This document shows positions 24,637-32,936 of a stretch of DNA of 64,000 bases, in pieces. Position 1 is the first letter of the stretch. Each line of letters opens with the position of its first letter. Both the position numbers and the translations under genes were made by a program. Source of the DNA: Bin5 sp965204525 (GTDB taxonomy: Bacteria; Chloroflexota; Anaerolineae; Caldilineales; Caldilineaceae); the NCBI GenBank assembly GCA_965204525.1, contig OZ241994.1:5270001-5334000 (forward strand), given 5' to 3'. The notes under the pieces were generated by a model. That model was given only the letters and a program-made list of their open reading frames with translations, did no database searches and was not told the DNA's origin.

Positions 24637-26787
24637 ATGGACGGACGCGCAACTCGCACCGCGACAGCAACTTCCATAATAGTTCGCCTGACGCTGGCGG
24701 CGACCTTTCTCGTCTTCTGTATTCGTCTGTATTCGCTGCAGATCGTTAGCGGCGCTTCATATCAGGAACAGGCGGCCGTCAATAGATTGAGAGAGATCGA
24801 TACCTACGCGCCGCGCGGCGTCATCTACGATCGAAACGGCGAGATCCTTGCACGCAATCGCCCCAGCTTTGTCATTGCCGTCATACCGGCCGACCTGCCT
24901 CCGGATGACCTCAGTACGGAATTCGATGAACAGCGCATCGCGCTCGAAAGGCTGCTGGCAGTCCTAGAGGCACATTCGGATCCCGAAATGGCGATACGCA
25001 TTGCCGAAGTGATGTTTCTGCACTTGGGCCGTGAAGACTTTACGAATACGGTCGAGTCCGCGGGGCTAAGCCTTTCATTCCGTCTCGTTGACCTGGAAGT
25101 CATAAGACTGGACGATGAGGGAAACGAAGTCATCGAGGAAGTACCGACTCTGATTCCGGATCTCTCCGAGCCGCTCCCCATCGGCGGGTTATTGGCGCTC
25201 TTGGAGCGTGCCGTAGCTCTCGGAACGCAGGGCAGCTCCTACAAACCGATTTCAGTTCTGGAGCTTGTAGATCGCGAGCAGGCGTTTCAGGTGGCAGAGG
25301 AAACATTCCAGCTGCGCGGCGTCCACGTGTTGCAGAAACCCGTGCGGGAGTATCCCTACCGCGAACTGGCAGGCCACGTGCTGGGTTTTCTGGGGCCGAT
25401 CCCCAAACTGGCTGCCGACAAGTACAAGGACAGGGGGTATGAAGACCCGAACGAACCGGTCGGCCTGAACGGACTGGAGTATGAATACCAGGACTCCCTT
25501 CGCGGTCTGCCGGGCAGAAGGCTTGTCGAAGTGGACATTCTGGGTCGGGAAAGCCGTACTGTCAACATCGTCCGGGAGCCCGAACCCGGTCTGAATCTGA
25601 ATCTAAGCCTGGATATCCGTTTGCAGGAAGTAATGCACAATGCCCTCGCGCGTCAACTTGAAGAAACAGGCGCGCCGCACGGGGTTGCGCTGGCAATGGA
25701 CCCGCGCAATGGGGCGATGCTGGGCCTGGTCAGTCTGCCCAGCTATGACAATAATATCTTCTCCGAAGGGCTGGGCGAGGAATATCAGGCCCTGGAAGTG
25801 GAAGATGACACGCGGCGTCCACTTTACAACTATGCCATCGGTGGACTTTACCCTCCCGGCTCAACTTTCAAGCTTGTTTCAGCCACAGCTGCTCTCGCAG
25901 AGAACGTAATTACACCGTATACGACACTTGTAGATCGAGGGCCGATCTACCTTCCAAACTACTTTTTCCCCGATGATCCCACCCAGGCCCAGGAATTCGT
26001 AAGCTGGAACCATAAGCTCAACATTTTGCACGGTACTATGACCATTGTCGAGGGGCTTGGCCTTTCCAATGACATATTCTTTTACTATCTGGGAGGCGGA
26101 TACCCAGAATTCATGGTGGGGCTCGGGAGCGAACGCCTTGCCAAATGGATGCGGCTTTTTGGTTACGGGGAACTCACTGGAGTCGACCTGCCCGGAGAGG
26201 TCAGGCCAATCGTACCAGACGAACAGTGGAAGAGGCTGGAGTTAGCCGAATCCTGGACGACCGGTGACAGCTACAATATGGCCATCGGCCAGGGCTATGT
26301 ATTGGGTACGCCGATGCAGGTTCTGGTCACCACAGCGGTGGTTGCTAACGGCGGCTATGTGGTCAAACCGCAGTTTGTGCAGGAAAAGGTAGATTCGCAA
26401 GATCAAGTGCAGTGGCAATTCGAACCGAAATTGAAGGAGCGGCTGCCAGTAGACCCGGGCCTGCTTGCTTTTGTACAGAGAGGGATGTGGCATGCAGTCA
26501 ATGGAGACTATGGGACCTCACCAAATAGTCGCGTTGAAGGGATAACTGTCGCCGGCAAGACGGGCACGGCAGAGTTTTGCGACCCTGATCCGGAGATTCA
26601 GGACTGTAAAGATCGAGACCATGAAGGGAATCTTCCTTTCCACGCCTGGTACACCGCCTACGCTCCCTATGAAGACCCTGAAATCGTTGTCACTGTTTTT
26701 GTCTACTCAGGAGGAGAAGGATCGGCCGTAGCCATCCCTGTCGCTCAAGAGACTCTTCACGCCTGGTTTCACGATTTGCGTCCTTAG
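24637..26787 (+). CDS. mrdA: Penicillin-binding protein 2 (elongation transpeptidase)
   Basis: This class B PBP cross-links peptidoglycan in the Rod complex. The 716-residue protein has one N-terminal helix (IIVRLTLAATFLVFCIRLYS), a pedestal domain with APRGVIYDRNGEILARN, and the transpeptidase domain. The three active-site motifs are present: SxxK in YPPGSTFKLVSA, SxN in GLGLSNDIFFYY and KTG in VAGKTGTAEFCD. A Gly-Leu-rich pre-catalytic region (GLNGLEYEYQDSLRGLPGRR) is PBP2-like. The pedestal carries an extra stretch around residues 85-185 with many acidic residues. Cotranscription with mreBCD and rodA is the classic elongasome arrangement. Confidence 0.96.
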   Translation: MDGRATRTATATSIIVRLTLAATFLVFCIRLYSLQIVSGASYQEQAAVNRLREIDTYAPRGVIYDRNGEILARNRPSFVIAVIPADLPPDDLSTEFDEQRIALERLLAVLEAHSDPEMAIRIAEVMFLHLGREDFTNTVESAGLSLSFRLVDLEVIRLDDEGNEVIEEVPTLIPDLSEPLPIGGLLALLERAVALGTQGSSYKPISVLELVDREQAFQVAEETFQLRGVHVLQKPVREYPYRELAGHVLGFLGPIPKLAADKYKDRGYEDPNEPVGLNGLEYEYQDSLRGLPGRRLVEVDILGRESRTVNIVREPEPGLNLNLSLDIRLQEVMHNALARQLEETGAPHGVALAMDPRNGAMLGLVSLPSYDNNIFSEGLGEEYQALEVEDDTRRPLYNYAIGGLYPPGSTFKLVSATAALAENVITPYTTLVDRGPIYLPNYFFPDDPTQAQEFVSWNHKLNILHGTMTIVEGLGLSNDIFFYYLGGGYPEFMVGLGSERLAKWMRLFGYGELTGVDLPGEVRPIVPDEQWKRLELAESWTTGDSYNMAIGQGYVLGTPMQVLVTTAVVANGGYVVKPQFVQEKVDSQDQVQWQFEPKLKERLPVDPGLLAFVQRGMWHAVNGDYGTSPNSRVEGITVAGKTGTAEFCDPDPEIQDCKDRDHEGNLPFHAWYTAYAPYEDPEIVVTVFVYSGGEGSAVAIPVAQETLHAWFHDLRP

Positions 26788-26839
26788 CTCAAATGCCGGT
26801 ATTGACACTGTCGCTGCGTCCCGCGATTTCCTGCTTCAG

Positions 26840-26868
26840 TTTTCAGTTTCCGCCATTTGGTTTATATT
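26840..26868 (+). promoter_or_regulatory. Weak internal promoter candidate before minC
   Basis: TTTTCA (26840-26845) and TATATT (26863-26868) are 17 bases apart, in the 123-base gap between mrdA and minC. This is the longest gap in the operon, so separate transcription of minC-minD-rodA is plausible. Confidence 0.3.
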
Positions 26869-26910
26869 GTTCCCCGCGACCGATTATCAAGTAATGCCTA
26901 CAAGGAACGA

Positions 26911-27864
26911 ATGAGTACTCACAGCTTTCCCCCGGCGCGGGGCAGGTCGTCCTCCAGGCCGGACGTACGTATCAAAGGCCGTGGAGGCTATACCGTCGTC
27001 GACGTAGCAGACGACAAGGGCGTGTGGCCGGAAGTCGTTGACTTTCTTGCCAGTCATATTTCGCAGGCTGACGGTTTTTTCCGAGACGAGCGAATGTCAC
27101 TGTCAATTGGCGACAGGGATGTTAGCGCAGATGATCTTCAGGAAGTCAACGAAGTGTTGGAAGAACAGAACATCGTATTGGTGTCTCTGCATACAGGCAA
27201 TCGCGACTCTTTTCGGGTTGCAAAGCAGTTGGGTCTAGATGTCGTCTGGGAAGGAGACACGCCGCAGCCGGTAGTCAGATTGGAACGCGGGCAAGAAAGA
27301 CTCGGAGATCGCTTTCTGTCCAGCGCGGCTCGCAAGCTCAACCCGGGCTCACCCCGGAAAGACGGCGGCCTACCGCCTGCAAACGATTTTCATACACCGC
27401 CGTTCGCCTCTCTGCCTGAAGAGCCGGTCGTGACGGAGACGGAAGGTGAACAGGCTGCGGTCACGCCTTGGGCAGACGCACCTGGCGCACATTCGGCTCC
27501 TCCCCCTTACATTTACCGAGGCAATTTGCGTTCCGGCCAGGCGGTGCGTCACGCCGGGACCGTCGTTATATTGGGAGATGTCAACCCTGGTGCGCAAGTT
27601 ATCAGCGGCGGCGATGTGCTGGTGTGGGGGCGTCTGCGAGGAACGGTGCATGCGGGTGCCATCGGGGACGCGCGTGCAATCGTAGCCGCGTTGGATTTTG
27701 AACCGGTGCAGATGAGGATCGCCCGGCACATTGCCATGACTCCAAAGGGTGCTTCCAACAATCCCGGCTACTGGTTCTGGAAGCGAGAGAGCAGCGGCAA
27801 GCCCGAAGTGGCCAGAGTTATCGACAATCAGATAATCGTGGATCCCTGGGATGCAAACAGGTGA
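26911..27864 (+). CDS. minC: Septum site-determining protein MinC
   Basis: MinC inhibits FtsZ assembly away from mid-cell. The 317-residue product has an N-terminal domain of about 110 residues (IKGRGGYTVVDVADDKGVWPEVVDFLASHI...), a Pro-rich variable linker, and the C-terminal right-handed beta-helix. The helix carries YRGNLRSGQAVRHAGTVVIL, GDVNPGAQVISGGDVLVWGR and LRGTVHAGAIGDARAIVAAL, which are MinC hallmarks. ATG at 26911 has AAGGAACGA immediately before it. Its end overlaps minD by 14 bases. Confidence 0.93.
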   Translation: MSTHSFPPARGRSSSRPDVRIKGRGGYTVVDVADDKGVWPEVVDFLASHISQADGFFRDERMSLSIGDRDVSADDLQEVNEVLEEQNIVLVSLHTGNRDSFRVAKQLGLDVVWEGDTPQPVVRLERGQERLGDRFLSSAARKLNPGSPRKDGGLPPANDFHTPPFASLPEEPVVTETEGEQAAVTPWADAPGAHSAPPPYIYRGNLRSGQAVRHAGTVVILGDVNPGAQVISGGDVLVWGRLRGTVHAGAIGDARAIVAALDFEPVQMRIARHIAMTPKGASNNPGYWFWKRESSGKPEVARVIDNQIIVDPWDANR

Positions 27865-28720
27865 AACAGTGAGCGGCGACTTTTCGTCCGCCGCCCATGC
27901 AACCACGGAACATCTCGGGTCCGAAGCGGACGGCGGCCTTGTTCTCACATTGACTTCCGGCAAAGGAGGCGTGGGAAAGACGACAACCACTGCCAACCTG
28001 GGTACAGCTCTGGCGATGGCAGGTCAACGAGTGATTGTTGTTGATGCTGACATTGGACTGCGAAACCTGGACATTGTCATGGGGCTGGAAAGCAGGGTCG
28101 TCTACAATCTGGTTGACGTAATTGAGGGGCGCTGCTCACTACATGAAGCCCTTGTGCGCGACAAGCGTGTGGACGAACTGTACCTCTTGCCAAGTTCCCA
28201 GACTCGTGATAAGACCGCCGTCGCGCCCGATCAGATGATGACCCTCTGCCAGGAACTGCGAACTATAGCAGATTTTGTCCTGGTGGACTCTCCCGCTGGC
28301 ATTGAATTGGGTTTCCAAAACGCGATCGCCGCGGCTTCTGAAGTGATCATCGTAACGACACCAGAAGTCAGTGCGTTGCGGGACGCGGATAAGGTCATCT
28401 ACCTGCTCGAGAGAGACTTGAACACACAAGCCCGACTCATCATCAATCGGTACAATCCCCGCCTGGTGCGCAGGAAAGAGATGATCTCACGCAATGACAT
28501 CTTGAGTATCCTTAGCATAGACCTTCTGGGAATCGTACCTGAGGACGAACAGATCACCGTTTCCGCGAACAAGGGCTGGCCGGTTGCCCTGGAACGGAAA
28601 AGGTATGTCAGCCGCGCCTACCACAATATTGCCCAGCGATTGCTAGGATACAATGTCCCGCTGATCCACTTCCAGGAAATCAGCTGGCCGGAGCGCCTCA
28701 GGCGTCTATTTGGCTTGTAG
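27851..28720 (+). CDS. minD: Septum site-determining ATPase MinD
   Basis: MinD is a membrane-bound ParA-type ATPase that recruits MinC. The deviant Walker A is SGKGGVGKTTTTANLG, the switch region VIVVDADIGLRNLDIVMGLE, and a later motif is LVDSPAGIELGFQNAI. The C-terminal amphipathic targeting helix is visible in WPERLRRLFGL. An N-terminal extension of about 35 residues precedes the Walker motif, which normally lies near residue 10. A GTG at 27869 with AGGTGA upstream would shorten it by six residues. No minE follows; rodA comes next, so spatial control may differ from the E. coli oscillator. Confidence 0.94.
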   Translation: MQTGETVSGDFSSAAHATTEHLGSEADGGLVLTLTSGKGGVGKTTTTANLGTALAMAGQRVIVVDADIGLRNLDIVMGLESRVVYNLVDVIEGRCSLHEALVRDKRVDELYLLPSSQTRDKTAVAPDQMMTLCQELRTIADFVLVDSPAGIELGFQNAIAAASEVIIVTTPEVSALRDADKVIYLLERDLNTQARLIINRYNPRLVRRKEMISRNDILSILSIDLLGIVPEDEQITVSANKGWPVALERKRYVSRAYHNIAQRLLGYNVPLIHFQEISWPERLRRLFGL

Positions 28721-28742
28721 TAGGACGCGAACCGAAAAACCG

Positions 28743-29822
28743 ATGATCAGACACTTCGACAGACCACTCTTCTTTGCCGTCTTACTTCTGTGCGGCATTG
28801 GTATTGCCATGACCTACAGTGCTACGAGTACGAACGTAGCACTGACCGACTATTGGCAGAGGCAACTTTTCTTTACAATATTGGGCGCAATCGCGCTGGT
28901 TACTGCGGCGCTCTTTGACTACCGGCATCTGGAACTGCTGGCCCAACCAAGCTATTTCCTGCTTATGGTCTCGTTGGTGGCAGTCTACTTCGTCGGCGAA
29001 GTCAAGAATGGGGCCCAACGCTGGCTGAACCTGGGTATCGATGTACAGCCTACCGAGGCCGGCAAATTCCTGCTCATCATTTTTTTCGCGTGGTACCTCA
29101 GTCGTTTTCAGGACCGTATTCGCAGGCTCCCTTTTTTGTTAGGAGCTGTTATTCTTTTGCTCTTTCCACTCGTGTTGGTATACGTCCAACCGGATCTGGG
29201 AATGACCGTTACACTGGCGTTCATCAGCGGCACATTGATACTTATCAACGGCGTCCGGTTGACGCACATCTTCCTGGGCGTTGCGGCCACGGCGGCTGCT
29301 TGGCCGCTCTTGAGGGGAACCCTACAGGACTATATGCTGAGACGGATTGATGTTTTCCTCGATCCGGACTCTAACGTTGACGCAGCCTTTAGTGTAAAAC
29401 AAGCGCTAATCAGCATCGGCAACGGCGGCTGGATAGGATTGGGCTGGGCCGAAGGTACGCAAAATCGTCTGCACTTTTTGCGCGTCCGGCATACAGATTT
29501 CATCTTCAGCGTCATCGCCGAAGAGTTGGGCTTTGTAGGCACCGTCATGGTTCTTTTACTGTTATTTTTTGTCATCTGGCGATTGGTCCGCATTGCTGAC
29601 CTGGCCCAAGACCAGTTCGGACGACTCATCACCTTTGGCGTGGCAGCGTTGATCTTCTTTCAGACGTTCGTCAACGTGGGGATGAACCTGGCAATTCTGC
29701 CGGTCACAGGCATGACGCTGCCGTTCCTGAGCTACGGCGGCAGCAGTCTTGTTTCAATGATGGTAGCAGTGGGGTTGGCGCAAAGCGTCGTCATGCGCCA
29801 TCGAAAGATGGATTTTTCGTAA
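28743..29822 (+). CDS. rodA: SEDS glycosyltransferase RodA (FtsW/RodA family)
   Basis: RodA polymerises lipid II into glycan strands with PBP2. The 359-residue protein has about ten membrane segments. Conserved SEDS features are NGAQRWLNLGIDVQPTEAGK, LVYVQPDLGMTVTLAFI, the catalytic-region Asp in the large loop near FLRVRHTDFIFSVIAEELGF, and the C-terminal LPVTGMTLPFLSYGGSSLVS. The cell-elongation operon makes RodA more likely than FtsW. ATG at 28743 has only a distant AGGA; a TTG at 28710 would overlap minD. It ends the operon and converges on nuoN of the first nuo locus. Confidence 0.93.
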   Translation: MIRHFDRPLFFAVLLLCGIGIAMTYSATSTNVALTDYWQRQLFFTILGAIALVTAALFDYRHLELLAQPSYFLLMVSLVAVYFVGEVKNGAQRWLNLGIDVQPTEAGKFLLIIFFAWYLSRFQDRIRRLPFLLGAVILLLFPLVLVYVQPDLGMTVTLAFISGTLILINGVRLTHIFLGVAATAAAWPLLRGTLQDYMLRRIDVFLDPDSNVDAAFSVKQALISIGNGGWIGLGWAEGTQNRLHFLRVRHTDFIFSVIAEELGFVGTVMVLLLLFFVIWRLVRIADLAQDQFGRLITFGVAALIFFQTFVNVGMNLAILPVTGMTLPFLSYGGSSLVSMMVAVGLAQSVVMRHRKMDFS

Positions 29823-29869
29823 CTGCAGAACGCTAAGCCAGCAGGTCGACGCAGGGGGCCGGCCGCGGG

Positions 29870-31336
29870 TCACTGCCCCAGCCCCCTCAGCAAGTCTGTC
29901 CATAGCCCCGGCTGCAGGCCGATTATGACAACTGCGAGGACGGAGACGACCACGACAAATACCGAGGGGCGTGAAGCGGGAACGAAGAGCGGCTCTTTCT
30001 CATCTCCGATTTCTTCAGGTTGCTGGAAATACATCGCCACGACGATGCGCAGATAGTAGTAGGCGCTGATGGCGCTGTTTAGAACGCCGATCACCACCAG
30101 CCAGGCCCAGCCAGCCTCCACGGCCGCCTTGAAGACAAGGAATTTGCCGAAGAATCCGGCCAGCGGTGGAATCCCACTCAAACTGAGCATGAATATAGCC
30201 ATTGCCGCAGCCAGGGCCGGGAATCTTTCGGCGGCGCCAGCTAGTCTGCTCTGCTCCACGTCATTCTCATTCCCAAATTGTCTGTCGAGGGCAATCGTCA
30301 CCGTAAACGCGCCGATGTTCATGAATGCATACGCAAAGAGATAGAAGGCAGCGGCAGACGAAGCCGCAGCTGTCCCCGCTACCAGCGCGATGAGAATGTT
30401 GCCGGCGTGGGCGATTCCCGAGTAGGCCAGCATCCGTTTCACGCTGCTCTGGCGTAAGGCCGTCAGGTTGCCTACGGTCATGGTCAGGACCGCAAGAATT
30501 GCAAGGGGCATGGCCCACTGGTCATGATATGAAGGCAAGGCTGTTATCATCAGCCGGAAGAATCCGGCGAAGGCCGCGGCCTTCGTGCCCACGCTCATGA
30601 ATGCCGTCACCGGGGTCGGTGCGCCCTGATATACGTCCGGCGTCCACATATGGAACGGGACAAGGCTCACTTTGAAGCCAAAGCCAACCAGTAAGAGTGC
30701 AATCCCTGGTAATACCAGAGAGGGGTTGCCTCCGCCAGTTGCGAGCGTCTCGTGGATCTGAGTGTATTTGGAGCTGCCGCCGGCACCGTAAAGAAGGGCA
30801 CAGCCGTAGACGAAAAATGTGCTGGCGAATGCCCCCAATAGAAAGTACTTCATGGCAGCTTCAATGCTGCGGGGGTTTTCCCGGTAGAAGCCGCTCAGAA
30901 TGTAGAGTGCCAGGGAAAAGATTTCGAGGGCGATGAACAGGACGATCAAGTTCGTAGCCGTGCCCATCAGCATCATGCCGATTATCGCCAGCAGGTGCAG
31001 CGAGTAAAAGGCTCCCCCTTGGCGCTCGATTGCCGGGAAGTGGTTACGGCTCAGCAATACCCCCAGTACGCCGGCAATCAGGATGACCAACCGCACGCTC
31101 AGCGCGAAACCGTCAGATACCGCCCCGTCCAGATATTCAACCGGTGCCCTGCCCCAAATCATCACGGACGCGCCGATGCCCAACAAGAGAATTACAACCG
31201 AAAGACCGGCCAGCAACTGTGATCCGTTCTGCCCACGGCGACCAACGTCGACCATCATCAGGACCATCACGCCAACTGCCAGAACGATTTCCGGCAGAAG
31301 AACTACTGCATTGTCGAAGAGAAGAGCGGTATCCAT
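29870..31336 (-). CDS. nuoN: NADH-quinone oxidoreductase subunit N (set 1)
   Basis: This is an antiporter-like proton channel of the complex I membrane arm. The 488-residue protein has about 14 helices. The half-channel Glu is in FIALEIFSLALYILSGFYRE and the Lys in GFGFKVSLVPFHMWTPDVYQ, followed by ALRQSSVKRMLAYSGIAHAG and LSLSGIPPLAGFFGKFLVFK. It is the last gene of the complete nuo operon, five bases after nuoM. It is clearly related to, but diverged from, the NuoN of the second set at 53.1-54.6 kb. Confidence 0.96.
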   Translation of the reverse strand: MDTALLFDNAVVLLPEIVLAVGVMVLMMVDVGRRGQNGSQLLAGLSVVILLLGIGASVMIWGRAPVEYLDGAVSDGFALSVRLVILIAGVLGVLLSRNHFPAIERQGGAFYSLHLLAIIGMMLMGTATNLIVLFIALEIFSLALYILSGFYRENPRSIEAAMKYFLLGAFASTFFVYGCALLYGAGGSSKYTQIHETLATGGGNPSLVLPGIALLLVGFGFKVSLVPFHMWTPDVYQGAPTPVTAFMSVGTKAAAFAGFFRLMITALPSYHDQWAMPLAILAVLTMTVGNLTALRQSSVKRMLAYSGIAHAGNILIALVAGTAAASSAAAFYLFAYAFMNIGAFTVTIALDRQFGNENDVEQSRLAGAAERFPALAAAMAIFMLSLSGIPPLAGFFGKFLVFKAAVEAGWAWLVVIGVLNSAISAYYYLRIVVAMYFQQPEEIGDEKEPLFVPASRPSVFVVVVSVLAVVIIGLQPGLWTDLLRGLGQ

Positions 31337-31341
31337 TGTCG

Positions 31342-32871
31342 TTAGCGGATCGTGGTCAAAGAACTGTTGCCAGAATTCAGTGGCGGCTGGTAGCTGCTAT
31401 CTACGAGCCACTCGTCACCAACTACGGGAGTTTGGACAACCTCCAGCGCCGCCACAGAGGGATTGATTTTGTCCAAGAAGAAATTTGGCGCCAGGCCGAT
31501 CGCGAAGAAGAGCAGCACAATTGGCAGCAACTGACCGATCTCGGCCCAGTTCAAGTCGGGCAGCTTCCCCTTGAAATTGGCGGGATTCGTCAACTCGCCC
31601 TGTGCCACCTGTCTGAACGCATGCAGCAGATACCAGGCGGCCAGGATGACTCCGGCGGTGCCGAGGACGGCAAAAAGCGGTGAGCTCTTGTATGTGCCGA
31701 GCAAGATCGTAAACTCGCCGATAAAGCCGTTCAGACCGGGAAGGCCCGCGCTGCTCATCGCTACGACCAGGAAGAAGAACGAAAAGATCGGCACACTGGC
31801 CCAGAGGCCGCCGTAGTCCTTCAGCAGCCGCGTGTGCCGCCGCTCATAGAGCATCCCTACCATGAGGAACAGCGCTCCGGTGCTCAGACCATGATTGACC
31901 ATTTGCAGTACTGCTCCGCTGATCCCCTGCTCATTCAAAGCGAATATGCCCAATACGACGAATCCCATGTGGGCGACTGAAGAGTAGGCAACCAGAGACT
32001 TCAGATCCCGCTGCGCCAGCGCCACGAGTGCTCCGTAAAGGATGCCGATGATTGCCAGAAAGGATATGAGCGAAGCGTAGTCGGCGACGGCCACAGGGAA
32101 CAGCGGTAAGGCGAAACGCAGAAATCCGTATGTTCCCAGCTTCAGGAGTACACCGGCCAATATGACCGAACCGGCGGTAGGGGCTTCAACGTGCGCGTCG
32201 GGCAGCCATGTGTGAAAGGGGAACAGCGGAACCTTGATGGCGAAGGCAAGCGCAAACGCAAGAAAGGCCAACTGCTGTAAGCCCGGAGGCAGACCCGCTT
32301 CCTGCAACTCGAGCAAGTCAAAAGTGCCGGTATTGAAATAGAGCGCAAGTATTGCCACCAACATGAGCGCTGACCCTGCCAGCGTGTAAAGGAAGAACTT
32401 GACGGCGGCATATATGCGATTCTGACTGCCCCACTTGCCAATCAGAAAGGCCATTGGAATCAGACTGAACTCCCAGAATACATAGAACAATACAAGGTCC
32501 AGGGCGAGAAAGACGCCCAGAACAGCCGTCTCCAGCAGTAACATCAAGGCCAGATACCCGCCAAGATTCTGCTTGACATGCTGGTTGCTGAATGCGACCG
32601 CGATCGGCATTAGCAGTGTCGTCAATAGGACTAGCCACAGGCTGATCCCATCCACACCCAAATGATAGTAGATGTTCAGGTCCGGCATCCACGCATATCG
32701 TTCAACAAACTGCATGTCCGGGATTTCTTGCCAGCCGGGCAGCAGCAGGAGGCTCACCACAAAGGTGGCGATGGTCGCACCGAGAGCCAGACCCTTTTTG
32801 AGGCTATCGCCGGGCGCCAGCAGAACGGCGATGGCGCCGACTACTGGCAAAAAAGTAAGGATCGAGAGCAT
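31342..32871 (-). CDS. nuoM: NADH-quinone oxidoreductase subunit M (set 1)
   Basis: This is the second antiporter-like channel. The 509-residue protein keeps the conserved Glu (YVFWEFSLIPMAFLIGKWG) and Lys (FAIKVPLFPFHTWLPDAHVE), with APTAGSVILAGVLLKLGTYG and LVAYSSVAHMGFVVLGIFAL. A polar C-terminal tail of about 35 residues (AALEVVQTPVVGDEWLVDSS...) extends past the last helix. It lies between nuoL (65-base gap) and nuoN. Confidence 0.96.
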   Translation of the reverse strand: MLSILTFLPVVGAIAVLLAPGDSLKKGLALGATIATFVVSLLLLPGWQEIPDMQFVERYAWMPDLNIYYHLGVDGISLWLVLLTTLLMPIAVAFSNQHVKQNLGGYLALMLLLETAVLGVFLALDLVLFYVFWEFSLIPMAFLIGKWGSQNRIYAAVKFFLYTLAGSALMLVAILALYFNTGTFDLLELQEAGLPPGLQQLAFLAFALAFAIKVPLFPFHTWLPDAHVEAPTAGSVILAGVLLKLGTYGFLRFALPLFPVAVADYASLISFLAIIGILYGALVALAQRDLKSLVAYSSVAHMGFVVLGIFALNEQGISGAVLQMVNHGLSTGALFLMVGMLYERRHTRLLKDYGGLWASVPIFSFFFLVVAMSSAGLPGLNGFIGEFTILLGTYKSSPLFAVLGTAGVILAAWYLLHAFRQVAQGELTNPANFKGKLPDLNWAEIGQLLPIVLLFFAIGLAPNFFLDKINPSVAALEVVQTPVVGDEWLVDSSYQPPLNSGNSSLTTIR

Positions 32872-32936
32872 AGAAACACCAATGAATGGTCGTTAGCTAA
32901 AGGTGGTACGTTCGAGAGCTGAAGCGTTGTGCATTT

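Noticed and set aside
29823..29869. GC-rich GGGGGCCGGCCGC between rodA and nuoN as a bidirectional terminator
   Set aside because: The stem is short and no T tract follows on either strand, so I do not call it.
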